From Burkholderiales bacterium (GTDB lineage: Bacteria; Pseudomonadota; Gammaproteobacteria; Burkholderiales; JAEUMW01), in contig JAEUMX010000170.1 in assembly GCA_016791285.1 (NCBI GenBank), forward strand, positions 1 through 14,372: a stretch of 14,372 nucleotides of DNA. Reading direction: 5' to 3'. Numbering within the stretch: position 1 is the stretch's first letter; the number at the start of each line of letters is the position of its first letter. Shown here piece after piece: positions 1-8,278 of the stretch. The notes below the pieces were generated by a model, which had not been told where the DNA came from, ran no database searches, and saw nothing but the letters and a program-made list of their open reading frames with translations. The position numbers and the translations under genes were made by a program.

Positions 1-670
<670 letters not shown>

Positions 671-697
671 GATAATAATACTGATCATTATGATAAG
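671..697. promoter_or_regulatory. Candidate CbbR operator (AT-rich dyad)
   Basis: This very AT-rich stretch lies in otherwise GC-rich DNA between the divergent cbbL and cbbR. It contains an imperfect palindrome centred on TGATCA (682-687) with matching ATA/TAT and AT/AT arms (675-694), overlapped by a perfect TTAT-G-ATAA inverted repeat (688-696). LysR-type regulators bind such AT-rich interrupted dyads, and CbbR sites usually lie upstream of cbb operons. I could not fit an exact T-N11-A spacing or the TNA-N7-TNA form, so the site is inferred from position and symmetry. Confidence 0.5.
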
Positions 698-732
698 ATC
701 GCGCGAACGTCGGGAGCAGGAATAAGCGCGCC

Positions 733-1665
733 GTGCTGCACCTCACCTTGCGCCAGTTGCGGGTCTTCGAGTCGGTCGCCCGCCACTTGTCCTTCTCGCG
801 CGCGGCGGAGGAGCTGTACCTCACGCAGCCCGCCGTCTCCATGCAGATCAAGCAGCTCGAGGACAACATCGGGCTGCCCGTCTTCGAGCAGCTCGGCAAG
901 AAGATCTACCTGACCGACGCCGGCCGCGAGCTCTTCCAGTACAGCCGCTCCATCGCCCAGCAGCTCAAGGAGATGGAGGAGGTGCTCGATCAGCTGAAAG
1001 GGCTCGATCGCGGACGGCTGATCATCTCGGTCATCAGCACGGCCAAGTATTTCGTGCCCAGGCTGCTCGCCAGCTTCCAGAGGATCCACCCGAAAGTCTC
1101 GGTCAGCTTCTACGTCGCGAACCGGGAGCACGTGCTCAAGCACCTTGCCGACAACGAGGTCGACCTCGCTGTCATGGGACGCCCGTCCCAGGGCATGGAC
1201 GTGCTTGCGGAACCCATCATGGACAATCCTCTGGTATGTATCGCCGCTCCGGACCATCCCCTCGCCAAGCTGAAGAAAGTCCCGCTGTCCCGGCTCGAAG
1301 AGGAGAGCTTTCTCGTGCGGGAGCCGGGATCGGGCACCCGGCACGCGATGGAGCGTTTCTTCACCGAGCACGGCATCAAGCTCAACCGCGGGATGGAGAT
1401 GGACACGAACGAGGCGATCAAGGCGGTCGTGGGCGCGGGGATGGGGCTGTCCGTGATTTCCCTGCACACCTGCGAGCTCGAGGTCGAGACGGGCCGACTC
1501 GTGGCCCTCAACGTCGAGCATTTTCCGATCGTGCGCCAGTGGTATCTCGTGCATCGCACGCACAAGCGCATGACCGCGGTCGCGCTGGCGTTTCGCGAGT
1601 ACCTGCTCGCCGAAGCGCCGAAACTGATGTCCCTGCCAAAGCGCCGGCGCGGGGCGGCGCGATAG
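733..1665 (+). CDS. cbbR: LysR-type regulator CbbR
   Basis: LysR-family transcription factor of 310 residues that in autotrophic proteobacteria activates the cbb (Calvin cycle) operon in response to metabolites. The N-terminal winged helix-turn-helix is clear (residues about 4-62, with LSFSRAAEELYLTQPAVS then QIKQLEDNIGLPVFEQL). It is followed by a linker helix and a periplasmic-binding-protein-like effector domain (about 90-295). The sequence closely resembles known CbbR proteins, for example STAKYFVPRLLASF and NREHVLKHLADNEVDLAVMGRP. It is transcribed away from cbbL, the classic arrangement. The GTG at 733 is the first conventional start after an in-frame TAA at 694-696; AGCAGGA at 715-721 is a modest ribosome site. 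It probably represses itself through the shared intergenic dyad. Confidence 0.95.
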   Translation: MLHLTLRQLRVFESVARHLSFSRAAEELYLTQPAVSMQIKQLEDNIGLPVFEQLGKKIYLTDAGRELFQYSRSIAQQLKEMEEVLDQLKGLDRGRLIISVISTAKYFVPRLLASFQRIHPKVSVSFYVANREHVLKHLADNEVDLAVMGRPSQGMDVLAEPIMDNPLVCIAAPDHPLAKLKKVPLSRLEEESFLVREPGSGTRHAMERFFTEHGIKLNRGMEMDTNEAIKAVVGAGMGLSVISLHTCELEVETGRLVALNVEHFPIVRQWYLVHRTHKRMTAVALAFREYLLAEAPKLMSLPKRRRGAAR

Positions 1666-1726
1666 GGGTCGGGCCCGCGCCGATGGCAACGGCGGGTCGG
1701 TGCGTCGGGCGCTGCTGATCGCCGTC

Positions 1727-1734
1727 GAGGAGGA
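1727..1734 (+). promoter_or_regulatory. Strong Shine-Dalgarno pointing to a CTG start
   Basis: GAGGAGGA lies 5 bases before the CTG at 1740 and 47 bases before the first conventional start (GTG 1782) of the following membrane protein. No ATG, GTG or TTG occurs in that frame between the TGA at 1716-1718 and 1782. The placement favours initiation at 1740, by a CTG codon or at an ATG miscalled as CTG. Confidence 0.5.
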
Positions 1735-1739
1735 CGCAA

Positions 1740-2486
1740 CTGGATCTGCCGCTGTCCGTCATTGCCATCGCTGTCGCCGTCGTGGGGTTGGCGTGCCTGG
1801 TCGCCGCTGTCGCCGCGCTGACGCGCTCGCGCCCGCTCGCTTTCACTTTGCGCACGCTGCTGGGCGTACTGCTGATCGCGGTGGCGGGACTGCTCGCGAT
1901 CATCAGTGTTGGCACCGTGGGCTATAACGCGCTGACCAGGGAAGAGGTGGCGGCGTGGGTGCGGGTCGAGCCGGCGGGGCCGGAGCGCTTCACGGCGAAG
2001 TTCCGCTTTCCCGACGGTCGTACCGCGACCTACGCGCTCGCGGGCAACGAGCTCTACGTCGACGCCCACATCCTCAAGTGGAAGCCCATCGCAAACGTGC
2101 TCGGCCTGCACACGCAATACGAGCTCGATCGCGTCGCCGGCCGCTATCGCCGGCTGGAGGACGAGCAGGCCCGGGTGCGGACCGTCTACCCGCTGGGGCA
2201 CTCGAAACCGCTCGACATGTTCGATCTGCGGCGCGAGATCCCGGCGCTCGCGCCACTGCTCGACGCCGAGTACGGCTCGGCCTCGTTCGTGCCGGCCGAC
2301 CGTTCCACCGAGTGGGAGCTGCGGGTCTCGACGAGCGGGCTCCTGTTCCGTCCCGTGACTGCGTCGCCCCACCCCCGCGACGCTGCTCAGCCGGGCTTGA
2401 GCCCCGGCCACTGGCCTGGCCAGTACTCGAGCGGATCGCGTCTGAAGCCGCTTTTCGCGAACTGGTGCCAGCGCCCGGCGACGTAG
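1740..2486 (+). CDS. Conserved membrane protein of unknown function
   Basis: Predicted inner-membrane protein of about 248 residues (234 if the GTG at 1782 is used). Two hydrophobic helices lie at about residues 3-27 and 37-62, counted from 1740. A soluble domain of about 150 residues follows, with the striking stretches DAHILKWKPIANVLGLHT and DAEYGSASFVPADRS. I recall similar proteins in other proteobacteria, sometimes labelled 'cation/multidrug efflux pump', but two helices cannot make such a pump and I assign no function. I placed the start at the CTG because a strong ribosome site precedes it and it completes the first helix. The family-like part ends near ELRVSTSGLLFRP (about 2355); the last residues are low-complexity and run antisense through the end of slmA, so the true stop may be earlier. 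It may be cotranscribed with cbbR, 74 bases upstream. Confidence 0.75.
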   Translation: MDLPLSVIAIAVAVVGLACLVAAVAALTRSRPLAFTLRTLLGVLLIAVAGLLAIISVGTVGYNALTREEVAAWVRVEPAGPERFTAKFRFPDGRTATYALAGNELYVDAHILKWKPIANVLGLHTQYELDRVAGRYRRLEDEQARVRTVYPLGHSKPLDMFDLRREIPALAPLLDAEYGSASFVPADRSTEWELRVSTSGLLFRPVTASPHPRDAAQPGLSPGHWPGQYSSGSRLKPLFANWCQRPAT

Positions 2487-2968
2487 GACATGATGAGGTT
2501 CGCCTGGGCCGCGGCGTCGAACTCGCGCTGCGTCTCGTTCTGGCTGACGGCAAAGCGCAGCGCCTGCTTGATGGTCGCCTCCAGTCGGTCGTGCAGCTGG
2601 TTGATGCGAAGCTGCAGCCGTTCGTTTTCATGCACCAGCGCATCGCCGATCAGCACCCGGGTCATGCCACGATTTTTCTGCGCGAACGCGAGCAGCATCG
2701 AAATCAGGCGTTCGAGCTGCTTTAGCCCGCTCGTCTCCTCGGCGCTGATCTTGTTCGCCAGCGCGAAGATCGTCTCCTCGATGAACTCGATCAGCCCTTC
2801 GAACATCTGTGCCTTGCTCGCGAAATGTCGGTAGAGCGCCGCCTCGGAGACATCGAGCCGGGCCGCGAGTGCCGCTGTGGTGATCTTCTCCGGCGCGGGC
2901 CGCTCGAGCATCTCGGCCAGGTTCTCCAGGATCTGCTTCTTTCGTTCCCCAGGTCTGCTGAGCGGCAT
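2387..2968 (-). CDS. slmA: Nucleoid occlusion factor SlmA (TetR family)
   Basis: TetR-family DNA-binding protein of 193 residues. In E. coli, SlmA bound to chromosomal sites blocks FtsZ assembly over the nucleoid, so division does not cut the DNA. The N-terminal helix-turn-helix is clear (ITTAALAARLDVSEAALYRHF, residues 29-49), followed by SKAQMFEGLIEFIEE, which closely matches SlmA rather than drug-type TetR repressors. The all-helical C-terminal domain retains INQLHDRLEA and a WHQFAKSGFRRDP-type end. The ATG at 2968 is preceded by GGGAGG at good spacing. The gene lies 27 bases behind the HAD phosphatase gene and is probably in one operon with it and argB. Its last 100 bases overlap the convergent membrane-protein frame. 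I saw no full GTGAGnnCTCAC-type SlmA site in the window. Confidence 0.9.
   Translation of the reverse strand: MPLSRPGERKKQILENLAEMLERPAPEKITTAALAARLDVSEAALYRHFASKAQMFEGLIEFIEETIFALANKISAEETSGLKQLERLISMLLAFAQKNRGMTRVLIGDALVHENERLQLRINQLHDRLEATIKQALRFAVSQNETQREFDAAAQANLIMSYVAGRWHQFAKSGFRRDPLEYWPGQWPGLKPG
2390..2408 (-). terminator. Weak hairpin abutting the slmA stop codon
   Basis: A perfect 6-bp stem (GCCGGG at 2390-2395 with CCCGGC at 2403-2408) and a 7-base loop end exactly at the slmA stop codon (2387-2389). No T-run follows. In DNA this GC-rich such a short stem could be chance. Confidence 0.25.
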
Positions 2969-2995
2969 CCCGTGTCCCTCCCGATTCCTTTCTTG

Positions 2996-4578
<1,583 letters not shown>

Positions 4579-4622
4579 CTACACCGGCGTGCCAGGCTGC
4601 GCGGTCCAAGGCCGCCCTGGCC

Positions 4623-4639
4623 GGACGCCGGGCGCGTCC
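4623..4639. terminator. Possible hairpin after the exported-protein gene
   Basis: GGACGC (4623-4628) pairs perfectly with GCGTCC (4634-4639) across a 5-base loop, in the 111-base gap between argB and the preceding minus-strand gene. It sits 18 bases past that gene's stop codon. No T-run follows, so it is weak evidence for termination. Confidence 0.25.
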
Positions 4640-4656
4640 TCGCCAGAGACGGCGGT

Positions 4657-5178
4657 TCAGTCGGCGGGGATCACAGTGAGCGGCGTCACGCGCCGCGGGC
4701 TCAGCGCGATCTGCAGCCAGTAGGTTCCGGCAGCCGGGAGCGCATAGACGAGCACCTTCTGCGCGCCATCGCAGTCGAAAGCGCCTTCGTCTGGCGATGG
4801 ATCGAGCAGCTTGCCGGTCGCCGCGGCGAGGTCCACCCACACATCGCGGTCGACGCCGACGCGGTAGACGCCGGGCCGGGCCGCCTCGACGCGCACCACC
4901 CCCGCGTAAGTCGCGCCCCGCGCCTTCGCTCGTTCCCGTTCGAGGTCGGCGGACGTGCCCGGGAGCACCACCGATTTCTCCGGAGAGAGCTCCAGGGTCA
5001 GCCGCTGGCGCAGGGGGACCGTGCGCGCCTGGGTCGATGCGCGGCGCAGTGCGGTCATGATGACCGGCTTCGTCGCACACAATCGCAGCTCGGGCGCGGG
5101 ATCGACCGGGGCTGCGATGGCGTGTGGGTGTGCGAGCCAGGCACCCGGCAGGGCGAGGAGGCACGTCAACCAGCGCAA
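4657..5178 (-). CDS. Exported protein of unknown function next to PCuAC
   Basis: A protein of 173 residues with a signal peptide: a short positive start (MRW), a hydrophobic core (LTCLLALPGAWLA) and a likely cut near AIA-AP (residues 20-24). The mature part has just two cysteines (about 34 and 136), which could form a disulfide. The C-terminal half looks beta-rich, with GVYRVGVDRDVWVDLA, FDCDGAQKVLVYALP and AGTYWLQIALS. From memory this resembles small exported proteins that databases sometimes label homogentisate 1,2-dioxygenase; nothing here supports that activity. The only usable start is TTG at 5178 (or a second TTG at 5169), because a TGA lies just upstream in frame. It begins 42 bases after the copper chaperone gene on the same strand, so a role with metals or in the periplasm is plausible but unproven. 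Confidence 0.75.
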   Translation of the reverse strand: MRWLTCLLALPGAWLAHPHAIAAPVDPAPELRLCATKPVIMTALRRASTQARTVPLRQRLTLELSPEKSVVLPGTSADLERERAKARGATYAGVVRVEAARPGVYRVGVDRDVWVDLAAATGKLLDPSPDEGAFDCDGAQKVLVYALPAAGTYWLQIALSPRRVTPLTVIPAD

Positions 5179-5220
5179 GGTCAGCGCTCGCGAGCCGCCG
5201 TGTGCGTCCGCGCGGGGCGA

Positions 5221-5694
5221 TCAGTGACGGTGGTTGCTGCCCTTTGCGTCCCTCACCTCGGCATCCACGGTGAGCTTCTCTGACTTGCCGCCGGCGTCGA
5301 AAACCAGCGTGAGCGGCACCTTTTCGCCGACCTTGAGCGGCTGCTTGATGTCGATCAGCATGACGTGCAGTCCGCCGGGCTCGAGCTTCACTTCCTTGCC
5401 CGCGGGAAGATCGATCTTCGCGATGGCGCGCATCTTCATGACGTCACCTTCGATCTTCATCTCGTGCAACTCGACGAGCTTGGCAGCGGGGGACTCGGCG
5501 CGCACCAGCGCCGCGGGGGCGTTGGCGACGATATCGAGATAGGCGGCGGCCACGTTCTGGCCCGGTGCGGTGGACCTTGCCCAGACGTTGCTCACCTTGA
5601 CGCCCGCATCGGCGAGCGCGAGAGCGGGGCAGAGAAGAAAAACGGACAAGGCGAGCGCCGAACCTGCGCGACGCACGAACTGGCTGCGAATCAT
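5221..5694 (-). CDS. Periplasmic copper chaperone PCuAC
   Basis: Small periplasmic copper-binding protein of the PCuAC/DUF461 family, which delivers copper to the CuA centre of cytochrome oxidase, often together with Sco proteins. The 157 residues begin with a signal peptide (SALALSVFLLCPALALA, cut near residue 28) and continue as a beta-barrel domain with NVWARSTAPGQNVAAAYLDI. The family's metal motif H(M)X10MX21HXM fits exactly: His77, Met79, Met88, His110, Met112. The C-terminus ends in a short His-containing tail (NHRH). The ATG at 5694 is preceded by AGGGAG; the frame is open further upstream, but that part looks non-coding. No Sco or oxidase gene is in view. The neighbour downstream is an unrecognised exported protein that may work with it. 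Confidence 0.93.
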   Translation of the reverse strand: MIRSQFVRRAGSALALSVFLLCPALALADAGVKVSNVWARSTAPGQNVAAAYLDIVANAPAALVRAESPAAKLVELHEMKIEGDVMKMRAIAKIDLPAGKEVKLEPGGLHVMLIDIKQPLKVGEKVPLTLVFDAGGKSEKLTVDAEVRDAKGSNHRH

Positions 5695-5729
5695 GATGGC
5701 TCCCTGGTTGACTTGAACTTGAATGGTCT

Positions 5730-5743
5730 GCCGCGCACGCGGC
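5730..5743 (-). terminator. Small hairpin between the diiron-protein gene and PCuAC
   Basis: GCCGC/GCGGC arms (5730-5734 with 5739-5743) close a 4-base loop 25 bases past the stop of the diiron-protein gene and 35 bases before the PCuAC start. There is no T-run. It might separate the two transcripts; confidence is low. Confidence 0.25.
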
Positions 5744-5768
5744 GCCGCCATGATAACCGACCGAGTGG

Positions 5769-6620
5769 TTAACCGAAGATGAGTCCGCGCGCGCCGTGCA
5801 CGAGCAGTCGCGACAGCGGACCGCGCAGGGAACGTGGCAGGCCGACTGGCTTGAGCAGCATCTTCACCGACATCTCGAACGGAAAGTTGCGCTGCATGAG
5901 GCGCTTCAAGTTTCGGTTGTAGTCGCGGTAGTAGCGCTCCTCGAACGCAATTTCGGGGAAGCGCACCTGAAACGCATGCCGATAGGCGACCAGCGAATCT
6001 TCGCTCTTCGCCTCTGCGATGCGCTTCAGAATGGCGCGGATGATGCGGCTGCGGCTCACGGTTTCGATCGCCCGGTAGCGCTGGAAATAGCGATAGAAGT
6101 AGCTGAAATGGCGCACCTCGTCGCTCTTGATGCGGCGGGTCAATTCCTTGAGCAAGGGCTCGTCGGTGTAGTCGTGGATGGCGCGATACAAAGACGATGT
6201 GCCGGTCTCCACCACGCACCGCGCGGCCATCTCGAGGCCGCGGGTCGGTTCGAACTCGTCGAGCGTACACATCGCGGAGTACTCCGCGAAGAAGCCCGCG
6301 TTGGCGCGCGTCCAGTCGAACTCCGGCCAGACGGCCTGCACGTAGGCGCGCAACGCGCGACCATGCTGCATCTCCTCGTGCTCCCAGTGGTTCCTTAGCC
6401 AGTCCTCGACCTCGCGATCCCCGGCGTAGTAGGCGCTGAGATTGCGGGTGTAGAGGTCGGATGCGGCTTCGACGAACGAGGACATGACGAGAAAGAAGAA
6501 CAGGGTGTCGTCGTTGCGAACCCGTTCAGGTTCCAGCTTCGAGAAGTCGATCTCTTCGAGCCGCCAAGGTAATCTGGGGGCGATGTCGGCTTGGTGCGCC
6601 TGGGCAAGTTGTGCAGTCAC
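5769..6620 (-). CDS. Ferritin-like diiron protein, acyl-ACP desaturase-like
   Basis: All-helical protein of 283 residues with a full set of carboxylate-bridged diiron ligands in four helices: Glu51 (SSFVEAASDLY), Glu83/His86 (HEEMQH), Glu138 (CVVETGTSSLY) and Glu168/His171 (SDEVRHFSYF). The order and spacing (32, 55, 30 residues) resemble those of soluble acyl-ACP desaturases (FA_desaturase_2), which insert double bonds using O2 and reduced ferredoxin. A different oxidation or an iron role is equally possible. The C-terminus is basic and moderately hydrophobic, possibly membrane-associated. The GTG at 6620 is chosen because the frame before it looks non-coding; its ribosome site is weak. The gene is divergent from nfi across 88 bases. 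No acyl carrier or electron-donor gene is adjacent. Confidence 0.8.
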   Translation of the reverse strand: MTAQLAQAHQADIAPRLPWRLEEIDFSKLEPERVRNDDTLFFFLVMSSFVEAASDLYTRNLSAYYAGDREVEDWLRNHWEHEEMQHGRALRAYVQAVWPEFDWTRANAGFFAEYSAMCTLDEFEPTRGLEMAARCVVETGTSSLYRAIHDYTDEPLLKELTRRIKSDEVRHFSYFYRYFQRYRAIETVSRSRIIRAILKRIAEAKSEDSLVAYRHAFQVRFPEIAFEERYYRDYNRNLKRLMQRNFPFEMSVKMLLKPVGLPRSLRGPLSRLLVHGARGLIFG

Positions 6621-6663
6621 GACACTTTCTATTCGGCCGTTACCGGGATGTGACAGTTTATCA

Positions 6664-6681
6664 GCGGCCCTTCGGGGCTGC
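6664..6681 (+). other. UUCG-capped hairpin in the nfi leader
   Basis: Read on the plus strand, a 7-bp stem (6664-6670 with 6675-6681, one G-U pair) closes a TTCG loop flanked by C and G, the exceptionally stable C(UUCG)G tetraloop. It lies in the 88-base gap between the diiron-protein gene and nfi, 27 bases before the nfi start codon. It could be an mRNA leader structure or an insulating terminator; there is no T-run. Confidence 0.5.
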
Positions 6682-6708
6682 CATGCCACGGCGCGAGGCT
6701 GACTTTTC

Positions 6709-7413
6709 GTGAGTGAAGCCGCGTTACCGATCAGACATTCGTGGGTGCTCTCGCCGCGCGATGCGAGCGCGCTGCAGCGCGAACTCGCATCGCGCGTGAT
6801 CCGTACCGGCGAGCCGTCGCCCTTGCTGCTCGTGGCGGGCGTGGACGTGGGAATCATCGCGGGCCGTGCGCGCGCCGCGGTCGCGGTGCTCTCTTTCCCG
6901 TCGCTCGCGCTCGTGGATCACGCGGTCGCCGAAGCCCCGGTCACTTTCCCTTACGTCCCCGGTCTGCTCTCGTTTCGCGAGATTCCGGTGGTGCTCGCCG
7001 CGCTGGGCCGGGTGCAGGCGCAGCCCGATGTTCTGCTGTGCGACGGCCAGGGCATCGCGCATCCGCGCCGTTGCGGCTTTGCCAGCCATCTGGGACTTTG
7101 GACGGATCTGCCCACCATCGGTGTGGCGAAGAGCCGGCTGATTGGAACGCATGGCCCGGTACCGGACGAGAAAGGCCGGTGGGCGTACCTGCTGCACGAC
7201 GACGAGATCATCGGCGCGGCGCTGCGGTCGCGCCCGGGCGTCGCGCCGATCTACGTTTCGGTCGGCCATCGCATCGGGCTCGAGAGCGCCATTCGCTGCG
7301 TGCTTGCGTGCACCACCCGCTACCGTCTGCCCGAAACCACACGCTGGGCGCACCGGCTCGCCTCCGTGATGACGCGCCAGGACGGGGGTCCGAAAACGCC
7401 GCGGCGGCCCTGA
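6709..7413 (+). CDS. nfi: Endonuclease V (deoxyinosine 3'-endonuclease)
   Basis: Cuts DNA at the second phosphodiester bond 3' to deoxyinosine and other deaminated bases, starting their repair. The 234 residues match the family along their length (E. coli 223). The catalytic acids are present in context: Asp46 (VAGVDVG), Glu91 (LLSFRE) and Asp112 (CDGQGIAHPRRCG). The DNA-strand-separating wedge PYVPG (81-85) and TIGVAKSRL (136-144) are also there. The GTG at 6709 gives a natural N-terminus, with a weak GAGG 12 bases before it. The stop codon lies in the loop of a strong hairpin that also ends the convergent algR transcript. The gene stands alone, divergent from the diiron protein. Confidence 0.95.
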   Translation: MSEAALPIRHSWVLSPRDASALQRELASRVIRTGEPSPLLLVAGVDVGIIAGRARAAVAVLSFPSLALVDHAVAEAPVTFPYVPGLLSFREIPVVLAALGRVQAQPDVLLCDGQGIAHPRRCGFASHLGLWTDLPTIGVAKSRLIGTHGPVPDEKGRWAYLLHDDEIIGAALRSRPGVAPIYVSVGHRIGLESAIRCVLACTTRYRLPETTRWAHRLASVMTRQDGGPKTPRRP

Positions 7414-7424
7414 AGGCCGCCGCG
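7400..7424. terminator. Hairpin shared by the convergent nfi and algR ends
   Basis: A perfect 10-bp GC stem (7400-7409 with 7415-7424) and a 5-base loop. The nfi TGA (7411-7413) is inside the loop. On the minus strand the hairpin is followed by GCGTTTTCGG, a short T-run, so it best fits a terminator for algR, whose stop is 23 bases before it. On the plus strand no T-run follows. Confidence 0.6.
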
Positions 7425-7447
7425 ACAGATGCCAAGCGCTCTTGCCT

Positions 7448-8278
7448 TCAGGATGGAACGGGCGCGCTGAATTCGCGCACGACGTGCTGCTGGCGCCGCG
7501 AAACCGGGAGCTTCTCCGCGATGCTGTCGAGCCGCACGACCCAGTGACCGTCACCGTTGTCATTGGTGATGCGCTCGAAACCGGTCACGAAGGCGCGGCC
7601 GACCAGGCAGTTGCGGTGGACGCGCAGAAACTTGTCGGCGAACTCCTCTTCGAGCCGGGTCAGCGATTCCTCGATCAGGTATTCGCGCTGGGCGGTGCGT
7701 ATCGTCACGTACTTGAGCTCGGCCTTGAGGTAGATGATCTCCTTGATCGGCACGAGATGCACACGTCCCCGCTCCTGCACCGACAGGTGCGAGCGCGGTT
7801 CGGGCTTCGGCTGCGGCACAAGATCGAGCGGCACGGGCATCAACTGGCGCACGCGGTTGAGTGCGTCGAAGAGACGGCCGAGACGGATCGGCTTCACCAG
7901 GTAGTCGACGGCGTGCAGCTCGAACGCCTTGATGGCATATGCATCGTACGCGGTGGTGAAGATGACGATGGGGGGGTCCGGCAGCTTTCGCAGTTGCTCC
8001 GCGAACTCGATCCCGTCCATCTCCGGCATGCGGATGTCGAGCAGCACCACGTCGGCCGGCTGACTGCTCAGCACGTCCAGCGCGGTGCGCCCGTCGGCCG
8101 CCTCGCCGACGATCTCGATGGGCATCTTGTGGCTGCAGTCGCTCAACAGATCCCGCAGGCGGCTGCGTGCCGGCGCCTCGTCGTCGACGATGAGAATGCG
8201 CAGCTGACGACCGACGATGCCCATCGGCCGGTCTTCAGCGGGCTGCAGCAGTGACGTATGGGATAACGATGTGGACAT
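7448..8278 (-). CDS. algR: LytTR response regulator, AlgR type
   Basis: Response regulator of 276 residues with a receiver domain and a LytTR DNA-binding domain, the partner of the histidine kinase encoded upstream. Receiver landmarks: ILIVDDEAPAR (acidic pair Asp32/Asp33), LLDIRMPEMDG (phospho-acceptor Asp81), Thr109 and Lys129 (LVKP). The LytTR domain (about 165-270) shows IIYLKAELKYVTI and the typical FLRVHRNCLV. Relatives such as AlgR of Pseudomonas control surface, exopolysaccharide and pilus functions; the targets here are unknown. The ATG at 8278 has a good GGAGAG (8287-8292) and makes the gene overlap the kinase gene by 44 bases. The ATG at 8224 would remove 18 residues and the overlap but has no ribosome site. 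Confidence 0.92.
   Translation of the reverse strand: MSTSLSHTSLLQPAEDRPMGIVGRQLRILIVDDEAPARSRLRDLLSDCSHKMPIEIVGEAADGRTALDVLSSQPADVVLLDIRMPEMDGIEFAEQLRKLPDPPIVIFTTAYDAYAIKAFELHAVDYLVKPIRLGRLFDALNRVRQLMPVPLDLVPQPKPEPRSHLSVQERGRVHLVPIKEIIYLKAELKYVTIRTAQREYLIEESLTRLEEEFADKFLRVHRNCLVGRAFVTGFERITNDNGDGHWVVRLDSIAEKLPVSRRQQHVVREFSAPVPS

Noticed and set aside
1656..1681. GGCGCG/CGCGCC hairpin around the cbbR stop codon
   Set aside because: Only 6 bp with a 14-base loop and no T-run; too weak to call a terminator.
688..1689. Long open frame on the minus strand opposite cbbR
   Set aside because: Antisense shadow of a clearly recognised gene; the protein is Arg/His-rich with no family resemblance, as expected in GC-rich DNA.
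5704..5723. Repeated CTTGAA upstream of PCuAC as an operator
   Set aside because: Two six-base copies only, with no symmetry or known metal-regulator motif.
5695..6270. N-terminal extension of the PCuAC frame
   Set aside because: The segment overlaps the diiron-protein gene in another frame, and the ATG at 5694 has a good ribosome site followed by a proper signal peptide.
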